Assembly (NCBI RefSeq): GCF_009812035.1
Contig: NZ_VZIZ01000020.1
Coordinates: 37,494-101,493 of the forward strand
Source of the DNA: Psychrobacter nivimaris
GTDB taxonomy: Bacteria > Pseudomonadota > Gammaproteobacteria > Pseudomonadales > Moraxellaceae
Reading direction: 5' to 3'
Length of the DNA stretch: 64,000 nt
The position numbers and the translations under genes are program-made. Under the pieces are notes generated by a model. It ran no database searches, was not told the origin of the DNA, and saw only the letters and a list, made by a program, of their open reading frames with translations. Shown here in pieces: positions 52,561 through 63,167 of the stretch (position 1 is the stretch's first letter; every line of letters starts with the position of its first letter).

Positions 52561-53621
52561 TAACGGTACACCACCGCATCTGCCTGATCACCAGTGCCGC
52601 GCTTGACCATTTCGCCCAGCTGCCAAGCGTTCTCACCAGCGTCAGTCAATGTCTTGATCGTTGCTTCAGCTTTATCTTTAGGAACGACGATGACAAAACC
52701 AACGCCGCAGTTAAAGGTACGGTACATCTCACTTTGTTCAATATTGCCTTGAGTTTGTAACCAAGTGAATAGCTCTGAAAACTGCCAGCTGCTGGTATCG
52801 ATGCTAGCAGCTAAGTTATCAGGTAGTACACGTGGCAAGTTATCCGTTAGACCGCCGCCTGTGATGTGTGACATCGCATGTAAGGCTGAGCTACCAAGCG
52901 TGTCTTGTAATGCCTTGATGGCTTTTACATAGATACGAGTAGGAGCCATTAGAGCGTCTTGAATAGGCTGGCCGTCTAATTGCTCATCGCTACTCGTAAC
53001 ATCCACACCGCTAACTTCGATGACTTTACGAACCAATGAGTAACCGTTTGAGTGCGCGCCACTTGAGGCAAGTGCAATCAGTACATCACCTTCTGCGACA
53101 TTTTCACCAGTGACGACCTCTGCTTCTTCAACTACGCCTACACAGAATCCAGCTAGATCGTAATCGTCGTCTTGATACATGCCTGGCATTTCAGCAGTTT
53201 CACCACCGATGAGCGCACAGTTAGCTAATTTACAACCATCACCAATACCAGTCACGACAGTCGCCGCTACATCAACATCCAGCTTACCAGTTGCATAGTA
53301 GTCTAAGAAGAATAGTGGCTCTGCACCGCAAACCAATAGATCATTGACGCACATCGCGACCAAATCAATACCAATCGTGTCATGACGGTTCAGCTGTAGC
53401 GCCAGTTTTAGTTTGGTGCCGACGCCATCAGTGCCAGAAACCAATAATGGTGAGGTATAACCTGTTGGGATGCGGCATAACGCACCAAAACCGCCAAGTC
53501 CACCCACGACTTCAGGACGAGTAGTGGCTTTTGCAACGGACTTGATTCGCTGAACCAAAGCATCGCCTGCATCGATATCAACACCGGCATCTTTGTAGCT
53601 TAAAGAAGGCTTGTCACTCAT
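52560..53621 (-). CDS. purM: Phosphoribosylformylglycinamidine cyclo-ligase
   Basis: Fifth step of purine synthesis, forming AIR from FGAM with ATP. The protein of about 353 aa has the conserved opening [18 protein letters not shown] and [13 protein letters not shown], the ATP-site [14 protein letters not shown] and the central [11 protein letters not shown]. Two ATGs two codons apart (53627 and 53621) are possible; GAG stands 7 bases before the second, which I chose. First gene of the purM-purN pair, divergent from the PerM-like gene. Confidence 0.96.
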   Translation of the reverse strand: MSDKPSLSYKDAGVDIDAGDALVQRIKSVAKATTRPEVVGGLGGFGALCRIPTGYTSPLLVSGTDGVGTKLKLALQLNRHDTIGIDLVAMCVNDLLVCGAEPLFFLDYYATGKLDVDVAATVVTGIGDGCKLANCALIGGETAEMPGMYQDDDYDLAGFCVGVVEEAEVVTGENVAEGDVLIALASSGAHSNGYSLVRKVIEVSGVDVTSSDEQLDGQPIQDALMAPTRIYVKAIKALQDTLGSSALHAMSHITGGGLTDNLPRVLPDNLAASIDTSSWQFSELFTWLQTQGNIEQSEMYRTFNCGVGFVIVVPKDKAEATIKTLTDAGENAWQLGEMVKRGTGDQADAVVYR

Positions 53622-53627
53622 AGTCAT

Positions 53628-54121
53628 CTCACAGTTGGGGATAGATAATTGGGATTAGAAGGTAAAGTAATTGAGCACGCAAAAATTAGCGTTATAAAGT
53701 TCAAAAGCAAAGTTTAAAGACAGTGCGCGCATTATACCCAAAAACAGACCGTACTCGCAAAGCAACTTACCAATATTTAACTAAGATTTGCATTAAGTGG
53801 CAAATAAGCGGTTAAGAAACAAAAAATGACTGATTTTTTGTTGTACTCTGCGATAATAGAACGCTAAATTTATTATCAATAATGGCCTTAATACAAGTCC
53901 AAATGTGATTGACAGAATAAAAACTAATAAACATAAGTTTATCAAAAATTAGGTTTTTTAGGAACGTTGATACGTCTCAGTTTAGCTAGCTAAAACTAAT
54001 GAGAAAAGAAAGCAATTCGCCTAATGATACATCGTGATGGCTATAGTTATACCATTTAGAAATCGCTATCACTGACTCCCTGTTACTTTTTCAAACCTGT
54101 CCAACTATAGGATTACTTGCC
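53628..54121. other. Divergent region purM / PerM-like gene
   Basis: About 490 bases without a gene. A PurR-like half-symmetric box, ACGCAAAAATTAGCGT, sits at 53677-53692. A perfect hairpin AACAAAAAA/TTTTTTGTT is at 53818-53842. Promoters for both genes are expected here. Confidence 0.45.
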
Positions 54122-55228
54122 ATGATGAACCAACCAATAGATCCTTTTTTTCGGCGTTTATTTATTGTCGTGGCGTTAGTGGTGGCTGTGTTTCTCTTGT
54201 ATTTAATGATGCCCGTCATCGTGCCTTTCGTTTTTGCCTTTATGCTGGCTTATCTATTTAATCCTCTAGTCAAGCGCCTATCAAAATATATCAAGCGTTG
54301 GGTCGCGATTATTATCGTCTACTCGACAATTACTTTAGGGATGGCGTTATTATTATGGTGGTTGGTACCGACACTATGGCATCAGCTGCAAGCGGCGTGG
54401 GATTATTTGCCAAAGATATTTAATTGGTACAATCAAGTCGTACGAGAGTGGTTCAATAGTAATACTCGTATCAAACTGCCTCAATTAGAGTCGAAAGAAT
54501 TTTCCGATACTCTCGTCGATTATATGCAAACGAACTATAAGTTCGCTGATGCTAGCACCATGATGAGCCAAATACTGACCTCAAGTATGAACTTCATCAA
54601 TAACGCAGGTCTTATTGTATTGGTACCTATTCTAACCTTCTATTTCTTGTTTAATTGGGATCAGCGCTTGCATAACTGGAAGATGGCGATACCAGGTGCT
54701 TACTGTCAAAAAGTGACTGAAATAGCTAAGGAATGTGATCTGGCATTGATGGCATTTATCAAAGGGCAATTACTGGTGATGGTGTTGCTAGGCGCTATTT
54801 ATGCTGTACAGTTACAGCTCATTGGGCTAGAGCTTGGGCTTATCATTGGTATGGTAGCAGGCATTGCCAGTTTTGTGCCGTACTTAGGATTCGGCATTGG
54901 TTTCATCGCAGCTATTATCGCCTGCTTATTTCAGTTTGGATTAGACTGGACGTATTTGTCATTGGTCGTAGGTGCGTTCTTGATTGGACAAGCTGCAGAA
55001 GGTTATATCCTACAACCGTTGCTGTTAGGTGATAAGATTGGTCTATCGCCATTGTGGGTCATATTCGCTGTATTGGCAGGTGCCAGTCTACTAGGCTTTG
55101 TCGGTATGCTTATTGCCTTACCAGTGTCCGCTGTCTTAAACGTCCTGTTCCGCCATTTATACAGCTATTATCGAACCACTGACTTTTATAAAGGTCGTAA
55201 ACAACTGGCACTGTTTGAAAAAAGATAA
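54122..55228 (+). CDS. AI-2E family (PerM-like) membrane transporter
   Basis: 368-aa inner-membrane protein with the typical UPF0118/AI-2E arrangement: a hydrophobic hairpin after MMNQPIDPFFRRLF, a large loop (about 80-150) and about six more helices. The motifs PFVFAFMLAYLFNPLVKRL, TFYFLFNWD and LLGDKIGLSPLWVIFAVLAGASLLGFVGMLIALPVSAVL are family-typical. Family members include a Na+/H+ antiporter-like and putative autoinducer exporters, so the substrate is open. It stands next to purM and hda, a common gammaproteobacterial neighbourhood. Confidence 0.88.
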   Translation: MMNQPIDPFFRRLFIVVALVVAVFLLYLMMPVIVPFVFAFMLAYLFNPLVKRLSKYIKRWVAIIIVYSTITLGMALLLWWLVPTLWHQLQAAWDYLPKIFNWYNQVVREWFNSNTRIKLPQLESKEFSDTLVDYMQTNYKFADASTMMSQILTSSMNFINNAGLIVLVPILTFYFLFNWDQRLHNWKMAIPGAYCQKVTEIAKECDLALMAFIKGQLLVMVLLGAIYAVQLQLIGLELGLIIGMVAGIASFVPYLGFGIGFIAAIIACLFQFGLDWTYLSLVVGAFLIGQAAEGYILQPLLLGDKIGLSPLWVIFAVLAGASLLGFVGMLIALPVSAVLNVLFRHLYSYYRTTDFYKGRKQLALFEKR

Positions 55229-55556
55229 TTATCTTATTATTGAATACACTAGATAAAGATTGATATGTAATATCAAGATAGGAACGCAATGATTGATAAG
55301 GCTTAATGGGTAAAAGACTTGTCAGTTATTTTGTAAATATGTTATATATAGGCGCAGTGTTGATAGTATCAACCGTTTTGGTACCAGTTTTGCTAACGTT
55401 GTTTTCGACAAAGTGACTGACCTATTTTTGCAAAGGATATAGGGCCATTAACTACAGTTGTATCGGCTAGTATTGATAATAATGAATACAGCTCAAAACA
55501 ATCTATCTTTTTTATTATATTTTTCCATTGCACTACGTAACACGAGTTGATGATTC
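55229..55556 (+). other. Intergenic region between the PerM-like gene and hda
   Basis: About 330 bases. It holds only the small hydrophobic frame described separately and an AT-rich stretch before hda. No terminator or strong repeat is visible. Confidence 0.4.
55306..55416 (+). CDS. Possible 36-residue single-span membrane peptide
   Basis: An ATG preceded by AAGG opens a 36-codon frame. It encodes a short basic start (MGKRLVSYFV) and one hydrophobic span (YIGAVLIVSTVLVPVLLTLF). The start overlaps the stop of a five-codon frame (ATG 55290 ... TAATG) that has AGGAA upstream. The gap to hda is long enough to house a gene, but conservation is unknown. Confidence 0.35.
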   Translation: MGKRLVSYFVNMLYIGAVLIVSTVLVPVLLTLFSTK

Positions 55557-56360
55557 ATGGCAGAAGCACAGCTAAGTCTCAATCTGGACATTAAGCACGA
55601 TGCAAGTCTTAGCGACTTTGCCGGTCCCGGTTGGATGTCGATTATTGATGCAGTACGGCAGTTACATGTCGGCCTGATCGGTCAACTATATCTGTTTGGT
55701 AGCCCTGCTACAGGTAAGTCTCATTTGCTGTCTGCTATTTGCGAGTCATTTGTCGAGATGGACAAATCGGCTATCTGTTTGTCCCTTAATGAGCTGATTC
55801 ATACAGATGTCCACGTACTATCATCTTTAGAAAACTTTGATCTTATCGCCATTGATGATTTGGAAGTGCTTGAGCAAAGCAGTCAGTGGCAAGAAGCTTT
55901 ATTTCACCTGATCAATCGTAGTCGAGAAGGGCAACGCCAGTTGTTGTTTGCCGCTAATAAACCCGCTGATGATTTACCATTTCAGTTAAGAGATTTAATG
56001 ACGCGTTTGGCACAAGCACCAACCTTTAAAGTGCCTACTGGTCATGATTTTGCAGATAGACAAGCACTATTACAGTCTATTTTGCGTCGGCGTGGATGGC
56101 AGTTTGACGATCGAATTATTGATCACTTACTAACTGATGGACCGCATCGTATCGGTGCGATGATGGAAGTACTTAATTATATTCAACCAATGTTCTCTAA
56201 CCTTGGTCGCAGTAATATCTCAAAAGCAGTCATAAGTGATGCTTTGCGTACCATCGATGAGCAGACGCTTGCCGCGGAACTGGCAGATATCGCTCAAGAG
56301 ACACAAGTGGATAACGACACACCTGATCAAGACCAACATACGATGCCACTTGATTTCTAG
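55557..56360 (+). CDS. hda: DnaA regulatory inactivator Hda
   Basis: AAA+ protein that, with the DNA-loaded sliding clamp, stimulates DnaA-ATP hydrolysis. The clamp-binding motif QLSLNL is at residues 5-10, Walker A GSPATGKS at 48-55, Walker B is LIAIDDLE, and RLAQAPTFKV carries the sensor region. At 267 aa it is a little longer than E. coli Hda (about 233-248); the extra is an acidic C-terminal tail. The ribosome binding site is weak. Confidence 0.93.
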   Translation: MAEAQLSLNLDIKHDASLSDFAGPGWMSIIDAVRQLHVGLIGQLYLFGSPATGKSHLLSAICESFVEMDKSAICLSLNELIHTDVHVLSSLENFDLIAIDDLEVLEQSSQWQEALFHLINRSREGQRQLLFAANKPADDLPFQLRDLMTRLAQAPTFKVPTGHDFADRQALLQSILRRRGWQFDDRIIDHLLTDGPHRIGAMMEVLNYIQPMFSNLGRSNISKAVISDALRTIDEQTLAAELADIAQETQVDNDTPDQDQHTMPLDF

Positions 56361-56447
56361 CAGTAAGACTTTTAGCAGCAAAAAATGAATAACCGTTAGA
56401 ATACGAATCTTTTGTCCAACTCGCTTTTACTATTAATGGAATAACTT

Positions 56448-57152
56448 ATGAAATCGAATGCTTCTTTGCTAAAAAAATTAACGATAGGTACGTTATTGGT
56501 AGGTGCTGCCTCGGTCTCTATGTTGTCACAGGCAGCAGTAACCCTACAGGTTGATGACCATATCAAAGTCACTGCTATTAATGGGCAGGAAATTCAGCAG
56601 AGCGCTTTTCAGCCGCTGCAGAAAACATTTACGTTACAGCCTGGACAACACGCTATTACTGCTAAGTATGACCGTCTATATAACTTGCCTCGTGATCAGC
56701 ACGACTATTTGCGTTCAGGTAATGTCAGTGTGACGGCACAATTGGCCGACAATCAAACATATCGTTTGACTATGCCTAATCAACCAGAAGCATATGAAGC
56801 TGCTAAAGACTATGCCAAGCAGCCAACACTCGCTGTGCAACAGAATAATACGGTCATTGCTAGTCAGCAAAGTATGGTCGGTAACCAAGGCGGCATATTC
56901 TCAGGTATTGGTAAGGCATTGGGCGGCGTGTTCGGCGGTGCAGGTGATGCAGAGCTACAGAATCAACGTGCTATTGCCTCTTTAGATCAACCCGTAGTAA
57001 ATACTACTAGCAACGTCAATACTGGCACGACCACTGTTAAGCAAGCATCTAGCGTAAATACTTCTACCAGTACGTTAGATACGTTTATGCAAGTATGGCT
57101 ACAAGCTACGCCTGCTGAACGCGAAAAAATGCGTCAATGGATCGAAAAATAA
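56448..57152 (+). CDS. DUF2057 family secreted protein
   Basis: 234-aa protein with a Sec signal peptide (TIGTLLVGAASVSMLSQA, cleaved near residue 29). The mature part begins AVTLQVDDHIKVTAINGQEI and matches the DUF2057 (YccT/CsgI-like) fold, where an E. coli member represses curli formation. A Ser/Thr/Val-rich stretch (about 180-205) leads to an amphipathic end (QVWLQATPAEREKMRQWIEK). A terminator follows. Confidence 0.8.
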   Translation: MKSNASLLKKLTIGTLLVGAASVSMLSQAAVTLQVDDHIKVTAINGQEIQQSAFQPLQKTFTLQPGQHAITAKYDRLYNLPRDQHDYLRSGNVSVTAQLADNQTYRLTMPNQPEAYEAAKDYAKQPTLAVQQNNTVIASQQSMVGNQGGIFSGIGKALGGVFGGAGDAELQNQRAIASLDQPVVNTTSNVNTGTTTVKQASSVNTSTSTLDTFMQVWLQATPAEREKMRQWIEK

Positions 57153-57180
57153 ATTAATATTCTATAAAAGATAGACAATA

Positions 57181-57206
57181 AAAAAGCACCTAATTAGGTG
57201 CTTTTT
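57181..57206. terminator. Rho-independent terminator (bidirectional)
   Basis: Palindrome AAAAAGCACCTA ... TAGGTGCTTTTT with a minimal loop, between the DUF2057 and convergent dps genes. Confidence 0.88.
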
Positions 57207-57270
57207 CATTATTTAGAACTTGATGATTATTAGAATTAGTAAGGTTAAGCAAAATAAACACTAACGACTC

Positions 57271-57756
57271 TTAACCCAAAAACGCGTTATACATCCATAC
57301 CAGTTTTTCTTGCTCTTGTACGTAAGCATCAACTAGGTCAGCTGAACCTTGGTCTTCGCTCTCTTCTGCTAGGGCTGATACTTGACGCTGTTCTGCAATT
57401 AACGCTTGCAAGCCAGTGACCACACCTTTGACACAGCTTGTGCCATCTTTGACGTTTTTGTCTTCACTGATGCTAGTATGCTGCGTAAAGTCGCTGTAAG
57501 CGTGAAGTGGTGTACCACCCAACGTTAAGATACGCTCAGCGATTTCATCAATTTGTAATTGTAGTGACGTATACAGTTCTTCAAATTGTGGATGCAAAGT
57601 AAAGAAATGCTCGCCTTTTACATTCCAGTGATAGCCACGTACGTTTAAATAAAACACGTGATATGTTGATAGTAGATTGTTTAACTTGGCGATGACTTCG
57701 CTCATGTCTGCTTTTTCTAGACCGATCTGGTTAGTAGCATTATTAGAATTACTCAT
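57271..57756 (-). CDS. Dps family ferritin-like protein
   Basis: 161-aa stress protein that assembles into iron-storing, DNA-protecting dodecamers. The ferroxidase centre at the dimer interface is seen in NVRGYHWNVKGEHFFTLHPQFEELYTSLQLQIDEIAERIL. The N-terminus is short (about 15 residues) and not Lys-rich, so non-specific DNA binding by the tail is not obvious. It lies convergent to the DUF2057 gene and before a YcxB-like gene in the same direction. Confidence 0.93.
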   Translation of the reverse strand: MSNSNNATNQIGLEKADMSEVIAKLNNLLSTYHVFYLNVRGYHWNVKGEHFFTLHPQFEELYTSLQLQIDEIAERILTLGGTPLHAYSDFTQHTSISEDKNVKDGTSCVKGVVTGLQALIAEQRQVSALAEESEDQGSADLVDAYVQEQEKLVWMYNAFLG

Positions 57757-58022
57757 AGTATTGTCCTTATAGTGTGAGTGTGGTTATACAATAATAAATA
57801 AAGAAGAATAAAGGGTCTCATGAATTAAAATGCAGAGAAAAATACTTTAGTTTTCATCTGTATCTATCAATATAGACTCTATCTCTTCCTTTGATGCTTA
57901 TAATAATAGCAAACTATTATTAATAAGTTAAATTTAATAAATACAATTTTACGATTGGTTTTATAAAACTAAAGCTAAGTCTCTCTACTGTTTTTCTAAA
58001 CGATAGAGATACCTAATTACAT

Positions 58023-58682
58023 TTACGCTGGTGGCTGCAAGTTTTCAGGATTTAAACCTTTAACGGGAACCACTTCTTGTAAATGTTGACGTATCGTATC
58101 GATAGGAAACTTCTGTGCTTGCAAGCGTTTTGGTACGATTTGGCTACCTTGCTGACCTTTTAGTTCAAACATCATAAAGATATAGTCATCAGTCTCATCC
58201 CAGCTCTTGATAGAGGTCCAAGGAATAACTGCTTGCTGAGTCGCGCCTGCACGCATTTGCATACCGCGCATTTGCGAGTTTTTCATCATATCAGGCTGGT
58301 TGCTTGGCATCGCCATGACTAAACCATGCTTTTGCACACCTAACTTCATCTGGCGCATTTCATCTGGCATCTCTTGGTCGGCCACTTGTTTGTCAAACTC
58401 TCTTTTTACGTACCATTTAAAACCTAAAGTACGTGCCAATAAATAAATCACCACACCAACCAGCATTAACCAAAAGATAATGGTTGAATAGCCTGTTACA
58501 AAGATCAGTCCTGCAATAGCAAGTACCACAACCACTGCCATGATGATCCACTCTTTGGTCTTAAAGCTTGATAAACCAAAAGACGGGCTGGCACTGGCAA
58601 ACAGTTCATACTGTGCTTGGTGGAATTCAGCCTCAGTTAGGTTTAAGGCGACAGGTTGGAGCGTGTAGGGGTACAGGGCCAT
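58023..58682 (-). CDS. YcxB-like membrane protein
   Basis: 219-aa protein with a soluble N-terminus, two adjacent membrane helices (WIIMAVVVVLAIAGLIFVTGY and IIFWLMLVGVVIYLLARTL, about 46-85) and a C-terminal YcxB-like domain (about 120-210) with PWTSIKSWDETDDYIFMMFE. The function of this family is unknown. The gene is transcribed alone. Confidence 0.75.
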   Translation of the reverse strand: MALYPYTLQPVALNLTEAEFHQAQYELFASASPSFGLSSFKTKEWIIMAVVVVLAIAGLIFVTGYSTIIFWLMLVGVVIYLLARTLGFKWYVKREFDKQVADQEMPDEMRQMKLGVQKHGLVMAMPSNQPDMMKNSQMRGMQMRAGATQQAVIPWTSIKSWDETDDYIFMMFELKGQQGSQIVPKRLQAQKFPIDTIRQHLQEVVPVKGLNPENLQPPA

Positions 58683-59180
58683 AAAGGTTTCTCAAATACT
58701 TATATTAAAAGCGTTGGATTAAAACTGCCAAAGCGAAGCAGCGATGCTGTACTTGGCTAGAAGTGAATAAAGGTATGCGCTTATCTTACCGAAAAGTACT
58801 CCTAAATGAAACATATAAGCAAGACTGTTCACGGATAGATGTCATATTAATGACGTAGTTCACGCTCTATACTCAGCTTACTAAGACTAGACGAAAGCAA
58901 AAGTGAGCAATTAAAAACATAATAACTTGCTATAAGCGATTAGCATAATGAACAAAAGCTAGTGAGAGTCAGCCAAAAACAGGGAAAAGTAGCCAAAGAT
59001 ATCCAAAACATGGTCAAATCTGCCGTGTCTTGGTATTATAGCGACTACAAGATATGTTGATATAAAACATAACGTCATAGCCAGTTATCACAAAGACCGT
59101 GATAGCGATGTGCTAGGCAATTACCCTATTAATAATACTTTTAAACCTTTTACTCACCTTTAGTGTTACAGGCAACTACT
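58683..59180. other. Divergent region YcxB-like gene / serS
   Basis: About 500 bases with no gene, strong repeat or terminator. It holds the serS promoter. No T-box-like leader was seen. Confidence 0.4.
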
Positions 59181-60467
59181 ATGATTGATCCGAAACTCTT
59201 ACGCGGCGATTTAAGCGACCTACAACAGCAGCTAGCCACCCGTGGTTATGAGCTTGATATGGAGTTCTGGCAGACGATTGAAAACGAGCGTAAGTCTCTA
59301 CAAGTCAAAACCGAAGAGTTGCAATCGCGCCGTAATGCTGGTGCTAAGCAAGTAGGTGCCCTAAAAAAATCAGGTGAAGATGCCAGTGAGCTATTGGCTG
59401 AGATGCAAAGCGTTAGCGGTGAGATTAAAGCTGCGGAAGACGAGTTACGTACGCTACAAGAGCGTATCACTCAAGCAGCCTTGCAAATTCCGAATATTCC
59501 GGCGGCGGATGTACCAGTCGGTACGTCAGAAGACGATAACGTAGAAGTGCGTAAATGGGGCACGCCGCGTGAGTTTGACTTTGAGATTCAAGATCATACT
59601 CATATTGGTGAGACGCTTGGTATGTTGGACTTTGAGGCAGCGACTAAGTTGACTGGTAGCCGTTTTAACGTGCTTAAAGGACAATTGGCGCAATTGCATC
59701 GTGCGTTGATTCAATTTATGTTGAATACGCATACTATGAAGTACGGCTATCTTGAGACCTATGTACCTTATATCGTTAATAGCGATAGCTTGAAAGGTAC
59801 GGGTCAGTTGCCTAAGTTTGAAGATGATTTATTTAAATTGAGCAATCACACGAATAACGATGAAATGGATTTTTACCTTATTCCAACCGCTGAAGTGCCA
59901 ATGACCAACTTGGTACGCGGCGAACGTTTGGATATCAAAGAGCTACCGCTAAAGTTCACCGCGCATACGCCATGTTTCCGCAGTGAAGCTGGCTCACATG
60001 GGCGTGATACTCGCGGCTTGATTCGTCAGCATCAGTTTGAAAAAGTTGAAATGGTCAATGTCGGTACCGCTGAGCAATCTGATGAGTTGCTTGAGGCAAT
60101 GACAGGGCAGGCCGAATATATCTTGCAGCAGCTTGAGTTGCCATACCGCACGGTACAACTATGTACGGGCGATATGGGTTTTGCTGCACAAAAGACCTAT
60201 GACATCGAAGTATGGTTACCAAGCCAAGATACTTATCGTGAAATCTCTAGCTGCTCTAACTGTGGTGATTTCCAAGCGCGCCGTATGGGTACCCGTGTCA
60301 AGGACGGCAAACAAACCAGCTTAGCTCATACTTTAAATGGTTCAGGTCTAGCGGTTGGTCGTACGCTACTAGCAGTGATGGAAAATCATCAAAACGCTGA
60401 TGGCAGCATTACGATTCCAGAAGTACTGCGTCCGTTCATGGGCGGTGTTGAGCGCATTGAAATCTGA
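59181..60467 (+). CDS. serS: Seryl-tRNA synthetase
   Basis: Charges tRNA-Ser (and tRNA-Sec) with serine. The 428-aa class II synthetase has the N-terminal long coiled coil (about 30-105), motif 2 in [26 protein letters not shown] and motif 3 in [17 protein letters not shown]. The frame begins at GTG 59163, but ATG 59181 ([15 protein letters not shown]) matches the family start. Confidence 0.98.
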   Translation: MIDPKLLRGDLSDLQQQLATRGYELDMEFWQTIENERKSLQVKTEELQSRRNAGAKQVGALKKSGEDASELLAEMQSVSGEIKAAEDELRTLQERITQAALQIPNIPAADVPVGTSEDDNVEVRKWGTPREFDFEIQDHTHIGETLGMLDFEAATKLTGSRFNVLKGQLAQLHRALIQFMLNTHTMKYGYLETYVPYIVNSDSLKGTGQLPKFEDDLFKLSNHTNNDEMDFYLIPTAEVPMTNLVRGERLDIKELPLKFTAHTPCFRSEAGSHGRDTRGLIRQHQFEKVEMVNVGTAEQSDELLEAMTGQAEYILQQLELPYRTVQLCTGDMGFAAQKTYDIEVWLPSQDTYREISSCSNCGDFQARRMGTRVKDGKQTSLAHTLNGSGLAVGRTLLAVMENHQNADGSITIPEVLRPFMGGVERIEI

Positions 60468-60480
60468 GAGTAATGACATC

Positions 60481-60861
60481 ATGAATACTTTGTCTATAAT
60501 TGATGAGCTAAATTACTCACAATTTCTCATCTATGGCCAAAGTATAGGCGACGATTTGTTAGGATTTGAAATAGATGCCAATGTATCTTTCTGTTGTATG
60601 GAAAATAATGTTGGTTGTGATTTTCTTTATCAAGAACGCCATGATGAGACGAATTGCATGCTTACGTTACGCTGCAAATTTGCAAATAACGTAAGCTATC
60701 AGCAAATGGCAGATTATTTAGAGGAAAAATGGCTTGAGCATGTTTGCTATCAAGAATTTGAGAAGCATTATATTGAAGTCGTTAATGATCAATTGATTTT
60801 TTATTATGTGACCCGATCAAGTTGTGGACTAGGAGTAACAGGGAAAATTGTTGCTACTTAG
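60481..60861 (+). CDS. Hypothetical protein between serS and tkt
   Basis: A 126-aa protein I do not recognise. It is acidic and soluble, with five Cys in VSFCCMENNVGCDF, NCML and LRCKF plus two later. It reads as an alpha/beta protein with strands such as QLIFYYVTR. ATG 60481 follows the serS stop by 13 bases, with only weak GAGAG upstream. The frame from 60400 overlaps serS and is unlikely. It is more AT-rich than its neighbours, hinting at an inserted gene. Confidence 0.55.
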   Translation: MNTLSIIDELNYSQFLIYGQSIGDDLLGFEIDANVSFCCMENNVGCDFLYQERHDETNCMLTLRCKFANNVSYQQMADYLEEKWLEHVCYQEFEKHYIEVVNDQLIFYYVTRSSCGLGVTGKIVAT

Positions 60862-60954
60862 TTTATAATGAGCCACCTATTTAGATATCTAAGCAAATTC
60901 AGTTCAACAACCTTTTTTAATCCAATAAACTTTCCTTCAATCTTAGGACACGCT

Positions 60955-62952
60955 ATGCCCACCCCAATTAACGAACGTAAACTAGCCAATGCCATCCGTG
61001 TACTGTCGTTTGACGCGGTTCAAAAAGCCAACTCTGGACATCCGGGTGCGCCAATGGGTATGGCTGATATTGCCGAAGTTTTGTGGCGCAAATTTTTGAA
61101 GCACAATCCAGCTGATCCTAATTGGCACAACCGTGATCGCTTTGTACTGTCAAACGGTCATGGCTCGATGCTTATTTATTCATTGCTACATTTATCAGGT
61201 TATGATGTGAGCGTTGATGACCTAAAAGGTTTCCGTCAGCTGCATTCAAAAACCCCAGGTCACCCTGAACTTGGTTATACGCCTGGTGTAGAAACGACGA
61301 CTGGTCCACTAGGACAAGGTATTGCTAATGCCGTTGGTTTTGCGATCGCAGAAAAAACCCTAGCCGCACAGTTCAACCGCGACGGTCATAACGTCGTCGA
61401 TCATCATACTTATGCGTTCTTGGGCGATGGTTGCTTGATGGAGGGTATCAGTCATGAAGTGTGCTCGCTAGCTGGCACGTTGGCGCTTGGCAAACTGGTA
61501 TTCTTCTATGATGACAATGGTATTTCAATCGATGGTAATGTCGAAGGCTGGTTCACTGATGATACGCAAGCTCGTTTTGAGTCATACGGCTGGCAAGTGA
61601 TCAAAGTCGACGGCCATGATACTGATGCAATCACGCAAGCAACGGAGCAAGCGATTGCAGAGACTGCTAAGCCAAGTCTAATTATTTGCAAAACCACGAT
61701 CGGTGCTGGTAGCCCGAACAAACAAGGTCTAGCCGCCAGTCATGGTGCTCCACTTGGTGATGATGAAATTGCCTTGACTCGTGATGCATTGTCTTGGAAG
61801 CATGCGCCATTTGAATTAGATGATGAAATCTATGAAGCGTGGGATGCCAAAGCCAAAGGCGACGTACAGCAAAAGAACTGGGATGCGGATTTTGAGGCAT
61901 ATAAAAAAGCCTATCCAGAGCTTGCTGCAGAACTATCACGCCGCCTAAATGGCGAGTTGCCTGCTGACTTTGCTAGTCAAGCACAGGCCTATATTCAGCA
62001 AACGCAAGAAGCGGGTGGTGATGTTGCTAGTCGTAAAGCCAGTCAAAATGCTATCAACAGCTTGCAGCCATTATTGCCAGAACTATTGGGCGGTTCAGCC
62101 GACCTAGCTGGTTCAAACCTTACTCTATTCAAAGGCGCTAAAGGCATCGAAAAAGATGCTGACGGTAACTATATCTATTACGGTGTACGCGAATTCGGTA
62201 TGACTGCGATTGCCAACGGTATTGCATTGCATGGCGGCTTTATCCCTTACGTTGCGACGTTCCTGATGTTTATGGAATACGCACGTAACGCAGTACGCAT
62301 GGGCGCATTGATGAAGCAGCGCGTTATCCATGTCTATACGCATGACTCTATCGGTCTGGGTGAAGATGGCCCGACGCATCAGCCAGTTGAGCAATTGACT
62401 AGCTTACGTACTACGCCAAATCTACGTACATGGCGTCCGTGTGATGCGACTGAATCTGCAAGCGCTTGGGTAGAAGCAATCAAGTCTGAAAACAACCCAT
62501 CAGCATTGATCTTTAGCCGTCAGAGTTTGCCACATCAAGCACGTGATAGCGAGCAAGTAGCGAACATTACCAAAGGCGGTTATGTACTGGCAAAAGAGCA
62601 AGGTGAGCTACAAGCCATCATCATCGCCACTGGTTCAGAAGTTGGCCTAGCGATGGAAGCGTATGAAGCGTTGAGCGCAAATGGTGTTGGCGTCCGTGTG
62701 GTATCTATGCCATGTGCTGAGATTTTCGTCGAGCAAGATGATAGCTATCGCGAAGCGGTATTGCCTGCCGATATCCGTGCTCGCGTCGCAGTAGAAGCCG
62801 CGCATGTGGATTACTGGTATAAGTTCGTTGGTCTAGATGGTAAAGTCATCGGTATGACCACTTATGGCGAATCTGCCCCAGCTAGCGATCTATATAAAGA
62901 GTTTGGTATCACGACTGACGCTGTGGTTGAAGCGGTAAATAGCTTGGTGTAA
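60955..62952 (+). CDS. tkt: Transketolase
   Basis: Thiamine diphosphate enzyme of the pentose phosphate pathway. The 665-aa protein has the N-terminal [18 protein letters not shown], the ThDP motif [18 protein letters not shown] ending in DDNGISIDG, the second-domain [14 protein letters not shown] segment and the PYR domain [23 protein letters not shown] 60955 has AGGA at 7-8 bases; the frame from 60868 lies outside the homologous region. A terminator lies downstream. Confidence 0.97.
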   Translation: MPTPINERKLANAIRVLSFDAVQKANSGHPGAPMGMADIAEVLWRKFLKHNPADPNWHNRDRFVLSNGHGSMLIYSLLHLSGYDVSVDDLKGFRQLHSKTPGHPELGYTPGVETTTGPLGQGIANAVGFAIAEKTLAAQFNRDGHNVVDHHTYAFLGDGCLMEGISHEVCSLAGTLALGKLVFFYDDNGISIDGNVEGWFTDDTQARFESYGWQVIKVDGHDTDAITQATEQAIAETAKPSLIICKTTIGAGSPNKQGLAASHGAPLGDDEIALTRDALSWKHAPFELDDEIYEAWDAKAKGDVQQKNWDADFEAYKKAYPELAAELSRRLNGELPADFASQAQAYIQQTQEAGGDVASRKASQNAINSLQPLLPELLGGSADLAGSNLTLFKGAKGIEKDADGNYIYYGVREFGMTAIANGIALHGGFIPYVATFLMFMEYARNAVRMGALMKQRVIHVYTHDSIGLGEDGPTHQPVEQLTSLRTTPNLRTWRPCDATESASAWVEAIKSENNPSALIFSRQSLPHQARDSEQVANITKGGYVLAKEQGELQAIIIATGSEVGLAMEAYEALSANGVGVRVVSMPCAEIFVEQDDSYREAVLPADIRARVAVEAAHVDYWYKFVGLDGKVIGMTTYGESAPASDLYKEFGITTDAVVEAVNSLV

Positions 62953-62982
62953 TAGACCTGACTTAGTTGTTGTTAAAAAAAG

Positions 62983-63011
62983 AGCTGCCGGAGAAATCTG
63001 GTGGCTTTTTT
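62983..63011 (+). terminator. Rho-independent terminator after tkt
   Basis: 10-bp stem AGCTGCCGGA/TCTGGTGGCT (three G-U pairs) closed by a GAAA loop, with A-run before and T-run after. Confidence 0.82.
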
Positions 63012-63167
63012 TATGGAAGGAAGATGAAAATATGTTGACTAATTACTATAAGAATCTATAATTCAGTTTGTAGCAAAAAGTTATTTTAAGTTTTTGATAT
63101 GTAACAAATATTCATGGTCTGATGCTTAGCACGAACCTTTAAACAGCTCCTTTGAGTGAGTACTTAT

